Below are positions 6,420 through 6,844 of a stretch of 6,844 bases of DNA, in pieces. The notes beneath the pieces were generated by a model. The model ran no database searches. It saw nothing but the letters and a program-made list of their open reading frames with translations, and was not told the DNA's origin. Numbering within the stretch: the first letter of the stretch is position 1; each line of letters starts with the position of its first letter. Position numbers and translations under genes: made by a program. The DNA is from Anaerolineaceae bacterium (GTDB taxonomy: Bacteria; Chloroflexota; Anaerolineae; Anaerolineales; Anaerolineaceae): NCBI GenBank assembly GCA_021107195.1, contig JAIOTF010000242.1:1-6844 (forward strand), read 5' to 3'.

Positions 6420-6432
6420 CATAATGATTATG
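6420..6432. promoter_or_regulatory. Palindrome resembling a Fur-family operator upstream of the pilin gene
   Basis: CATAAT-G-ATTATG is a perfect 6-1-6 inverted repeat. Its inner ATAAT-N-ATTAT equals the core of the 7-1-7 boxes known for Fur and PerR; the outermost bases (GC..GT) do not fit either protein. It lies 42 bases before the pilin start. A possible weak promoter is TTGCCA (6405-6410) with an AT-rich -10 near 6420-6434, so a bound protein would block it. The repressor is inferred only from the motif. Confidence 0.35.
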
Positions 6433-6474
6433 TAGGAAAAGTATTAAAATCTTTATAGAAAGGAGGGATCAATC

Positions 6475-6621
6475 ATGAAATGCCTTGCTGCAGAAAAGGG
6501 CCAAGGGCTTGTTGAATATGCGTTAATTTTAGTTATGGTTGCTGTTGTTGTAATTGTCATTCTTGCCCTGCTCGGCCCGGCAATAGGTGCGGTATTCAGC
6601 AACATTGTAAATACCGTCTAG
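6475..6621 (+). CDS. Flp/Tad-type (class IVb) prepilin
   Basis: This small 48-residue protein is a pilin precursor of the Flp family. The leader MKCLAAEKG is followed by QGLVEYALILV, which fits the Flp prepilin rule of Gly, four residues, then Glu-Tyr. Cleavage by a TadV/prepilin peptidase is expected after Gly9, leaving a mature pilin of 39 residues with Glu at +5 and Tyr at +6. Residues 16-34 form one hydrophobic helix, typical of pilins that pack by this helix into a filament. ATG at 6475 is preceded by the near-perfect AAAGGAGGG (6459-6467), 7 bases away, which suggests high expression. It stands alone between two terminators, with no tad assembly genes in the window, so the export machinery must be elsewhere. 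Cys3 in the leader is a small oddity. Confidence 0.9.
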   Translation: MKCLAAEKGQGLVEYALILVMVAVVVIVILALLGPAIGAVFSNIVNTV

Positions 6622-6650
6622 TTAGTTCATCACCTAGCTTGATTACAAAG

Positions 6651-6687
6651 AACAGCGTCCCGAAATTCATCGGGACGCTGTTTTGTT
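6651..6687 (+). terminator. Intrinsic terminator of the pilin gene
   Basis: AACAGCGTCCCGA (6651-6663) pairs perfectly over 13 bp with TCGGGACGCTGTT (6670-6682) around the loop AATTCA. The stem is followed by a T-rich tail (TTTTGTT from 6681). It begins 29 bases after the pilin stop codon. Confidence 0.93.
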
Positions 6688-6801
6688 CTTGCAAACAAAT
6701 CAAACAATAGATCTTGCGCCCTTGTCTTTATCAATAACCTAGCAGTTTGTCGGAGAGCAATCTGAGATAGCGAAAACAGAAAACGGTGATAGACTTCGAA
6801 T

Positions 6802-6844
6802 ATGGCCAGAAAATTTATGAAACCTGATTACGAAGAGATGCTCA
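6802..6844 (+). CDS. Possible transposase, N-terminal fragment cut by window edge
   Basis: An ATG at 6802 opens a frame of 14 codons, MARKFMKPDYEEML, which runs off the right edge. The KPDYEEML stretch resembles, from memory, the start of DDE transposases of the IS1182/IS5 kind, which often begin with a short basic stretch and then an Asp-Tyr-Glu motif. No clear ribosome site is seen upstream, which is common for transposase genes. The 120 bases between the pilin terminator and this ATG hold no gene and may include an insertion-sequence end, but no inverted repeat can be confirmed without the other end. It could instead be an unrelated gene or chance. Confidence 0.35.
   Translation, partial: MARKFMKPDYEEML

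Overview
The window looks like a chromosomal segment of a Chloroflexota bacterium, most likely of the Anaerolineae type. That is an inference from three things: the very short Flp-type prepilin with a GQGLVEYALILV start, the TPR plus membrane-anchor protein style, and a two-subunit glycine decarboxylase following a lone gcvH. No rRNA or other phylogenetic marker is present. Base composition is moderate and looks even across the genes.

Layout. Positions 1-1456 (minus) hold the N-terminal 485 codons of glmS, glucosamine-6-phosphate synthase, cut by the left edge. The 417-base gap 1457-1873 is not empty. Read on the minus strand it contains the landmarks of a glmS ribozyme (about 1723 down to 1573) just upstream of glmS: a cleavage-site-like A|GCGC, a closing hairpin, the core string TTGACGAGG, an ATCGA motif, GCGGA, and a GAGGG/CCCTC core helix. 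About 54 nt that fold into two extra hairpins are inserted into the core. The divergent gene 1874-2773 (plus, TTG start) encodes a TPR protein with one membrane segment and an unassigned outer domain.

A near-consensus promoter (TTGACA, 17-base spacer, TAGAAT) at 2796-2824 drives a tandem glycine riboswitch (about 2852-3017). It is followed by the operon gcvH (3101-3481), gcvPA (3511-4863) and gcvPB (4856-6316), ended by a strong intrinsic terminator (6323-6356). These proteins form the lipoyl-carrier H protein and the PLP-dependent P protein of the glycine cleavage system. The riboswitch lets free glycine control the operon. gcvT and lpd are not in the window.

After the terminator comes a monocistronic 48-residue Flp/Tad-type prepilin (6475-6621). 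It has a strong Shine-Dalgarno sequence, a Fur-family-like ATAAT-G-ATTAT dyad upstream and its own terminator. The right edge (6802-6844) holds the first 14 codons of what may be a transposase.

Two metabolite-sensing RNAs, one for glucosamine-6-phosphate and one for glycine, sit about 1.1 kb apart on opposite strands. The atypical glmS ribozyme is the most notable item here.
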